Position numbers and translations under genes: made by a program. A stretch of DNA of 64,000 bases from Haloimpatiens sp042688525 (GTDB taxonomy: Bacteria > Bacillota > Clostridia > Clostridiales > Clostridiaceae). The stretch is from contig NZ_JBHWAB010000001.1 in assembly GCF_042688525.2 (NCBI RefSeq), positions 248,001 to 312,000 of the forward strand, given 5' to 3'. Positions 63,161-64,000 of the stretch are shown piece after piece; positions within the stretch are counted from its first letter, which is position 1; every line of letters begins with the position of its first letter. Under the pieces are notes generated by a model, which worked only from the letters and a program-made list of their open reading frames with translations, was not told the origin of the DNA and did not search any database.

Positions 63161-64000
63161 ATGAAAATAGGAAATTTAGAATTCAATAATGAAGTTTTTT
63201 TAGCACCTATGGCAGGTGTTACAGATATAGCTTTTAGAGAAATATGTAAAGAAATGGGTTGTGGACTTAGTTATACAGAAATGGTAAGTGCTAAAGGTAT
63301 GTATTATGGTAGTGAAAATACTAAAAAGCTTTTAAAAATCTCTGATAAAGAAAAACCAATAGCAGTACAGATTTTTGGAAGTGATTCATATATTATGGCT
63401 AAAATATGTGATTGTTTTAATGAAAATAAAGATATATGCTTAATTGATATAAATATGGGATGTCCAGTACCTAAAATAGTTAAAAATGGTGAAGGTTCAG
63501 CATTGATGAACGATCCTAAGTTAGCAGCAGATATAGTACAAGAGGTTAAGAAAGCATCTGTAAAACCTGTTACTGTTAAATTTAGAAAAGGTTTTGACTC
63601 TAAAAATATTAATGCTGTGGATTTTGCACAAAGAATGGAGCAAGCTGGAGTGGATGCTGTAACAGTACATGGAAGAACTAAGGAACAAATGTATTCAGGA
63701 AAGGCTGATTGGGATATAATAAGACAAGTAAAAGACAAGGTATCTATTCCCGTTATAGGGAATGGAGATATTTTTTGTGCTAAAGATGCAATTGATATGA
63801 AAAGATTAACTAATTGTGACGGTGTTATGGTAGCAAGAGGAGTAAAGGGTAATCCATGGATATTCAAACAGATAAATCAAGCAATTAATATGAAAGAAAT
63901 TGAATGTCCTACAGATACAGAAAAGCTAGAAGTTTGTATTGATCATTTGAAAAGAGCTGTTTTCTATCATACAGAGAATACTGCTGTAAGAGAAATGAGA
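63161..64000 (+). CDS. dusB: tRNA-dihydrouridine synthase, 5' part
   Basis: The first 280 codons of an FMN-dependent enzyme that reduces uridines in the D-loop of tRNA. The frame stays open to the end of the window, so the C-terminus is missing here. It has FLAPMAGVTDIAFR, IDINMGCPVPKIVKNGEGSAL with the catalytic Cys region, VTVHGRTKEQMYSG and IGNGDIF, all DusB-type motifs. The start is ATG 63161 after AGGTGTG. The coaX-dusB order is common in Firmicutes. Confidence 0.94.
   Translation, partial: MKIGNLEFNNEVFLAPMAGVTDIAFREICKEMGCGLSYTEMVSAKGMYYGSENTKKLLKISDKEKPIAVQIFGSDSYIMAKICDCFNENKDICLIDINMGCPVPKIVKNGEGSALMNDPKLAADIVQEVKKASVKPVTVKFRKGFDSKNINAVDFAQRMEQAGVDAVTVHGRTKEQMYSGKADWDIIRQVKDKVSIPVIGNGDIFCAKDAIDMKRLTNCDGVMVARGVKGNPWIFKQINQAINMKEIECPTDTEKLEVCIDHLKRAVFYHTENTAVREMR

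Overview
The window is typical low-GC clostridial chromosome. It is strongly AT-rich, uses A/T-ending codons and strong GGAGG-type ribosome binding sites, carries many sporulation genes (spoVG, spoVT, yabP, yabQ, spoIIE, a csp/sleC germination locus), and has anaerobic enzymes such as formate-tetrahydrofolate ligase and a sodium-pumping decarboxylase. Clostridium sensu stricto is the best guess; I cannot name the species from sequence alone. No phage, plasmid, CRISPR array or intact transposase gene is visible.

Layout. 1-4,020: murI, a STAS-like protein, an unrecognised protein, a cyclophilin, a DUF3783 protein and an XRE regulator. 4,599-10,928: a spore-germination locus made of a double-subtilisin CspBA-like protease and two tandem SleC-like cortex hydrolases. 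11,287-19,075: a glycerol-use region with the antiterminator GlpP, a leader terminator, a three-gene glycerol-3-phosphate dehydrogenase-type operon, glpK, glpF and a lipase-like hydrolase. 19,450-26,759: mixed genes (two radical SAM proteins, a YkvI-like membrane protein, a lipoprotein, comB, a HAD hydrolase and tRNA-Pro). 27,165-56,249: the conserved Firmicutes block known from Bacillus subtilis, here murC, purR, spoVG, glmU, prs, a two-component system with an HtrA protease, pth, mfd, prsA, spoVT, a YabM/SpoVB-like flippase, mazG (yabN), hup, rqcP (yabO), yabP, yabQ, divIC, an S1 protein (yabR), eight tRNAs, spoIIE, tilS, hpt and ftsH. 56,483-64,000: a thioesterase, fhs, a four-gene Na+-translocating decarboxylase operon, coaX and the 5' part of dusB, which runs off the window.

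The most unusual structure is a family of nine dispersed foldback elements of 43 to about 276 bp. They share the end CTCAACTTTCGCAG and its inverted complement, and most are flanked by 7-8 bp AT-rich direct repeats, so they look like non-autonomous MITE-type insertions. Full copies are almost entirely one long imperfect palindrome. Copies differ mainly at the hairpin tip, which is deleted, extended or replaced by another palindrome. One copy supplies the last codons of a radical SAM gene, one begins directly after the stop codon of the XRE gene, and one lies between glpK and glpF.

Other points of note are the cspBA gene, which has a good ribosome binding site but no ATG, GTG or TTG near it; a spoIIE promoter with the 21-bp spacer typical of Spo0A-activated promoters; and a three-fold repeated tRNA-Leu/initiator-tRNA unit. 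Gene starts were moved from the longest open frame to the start best placed after a ribosome binding site wherever the sequence allowed.
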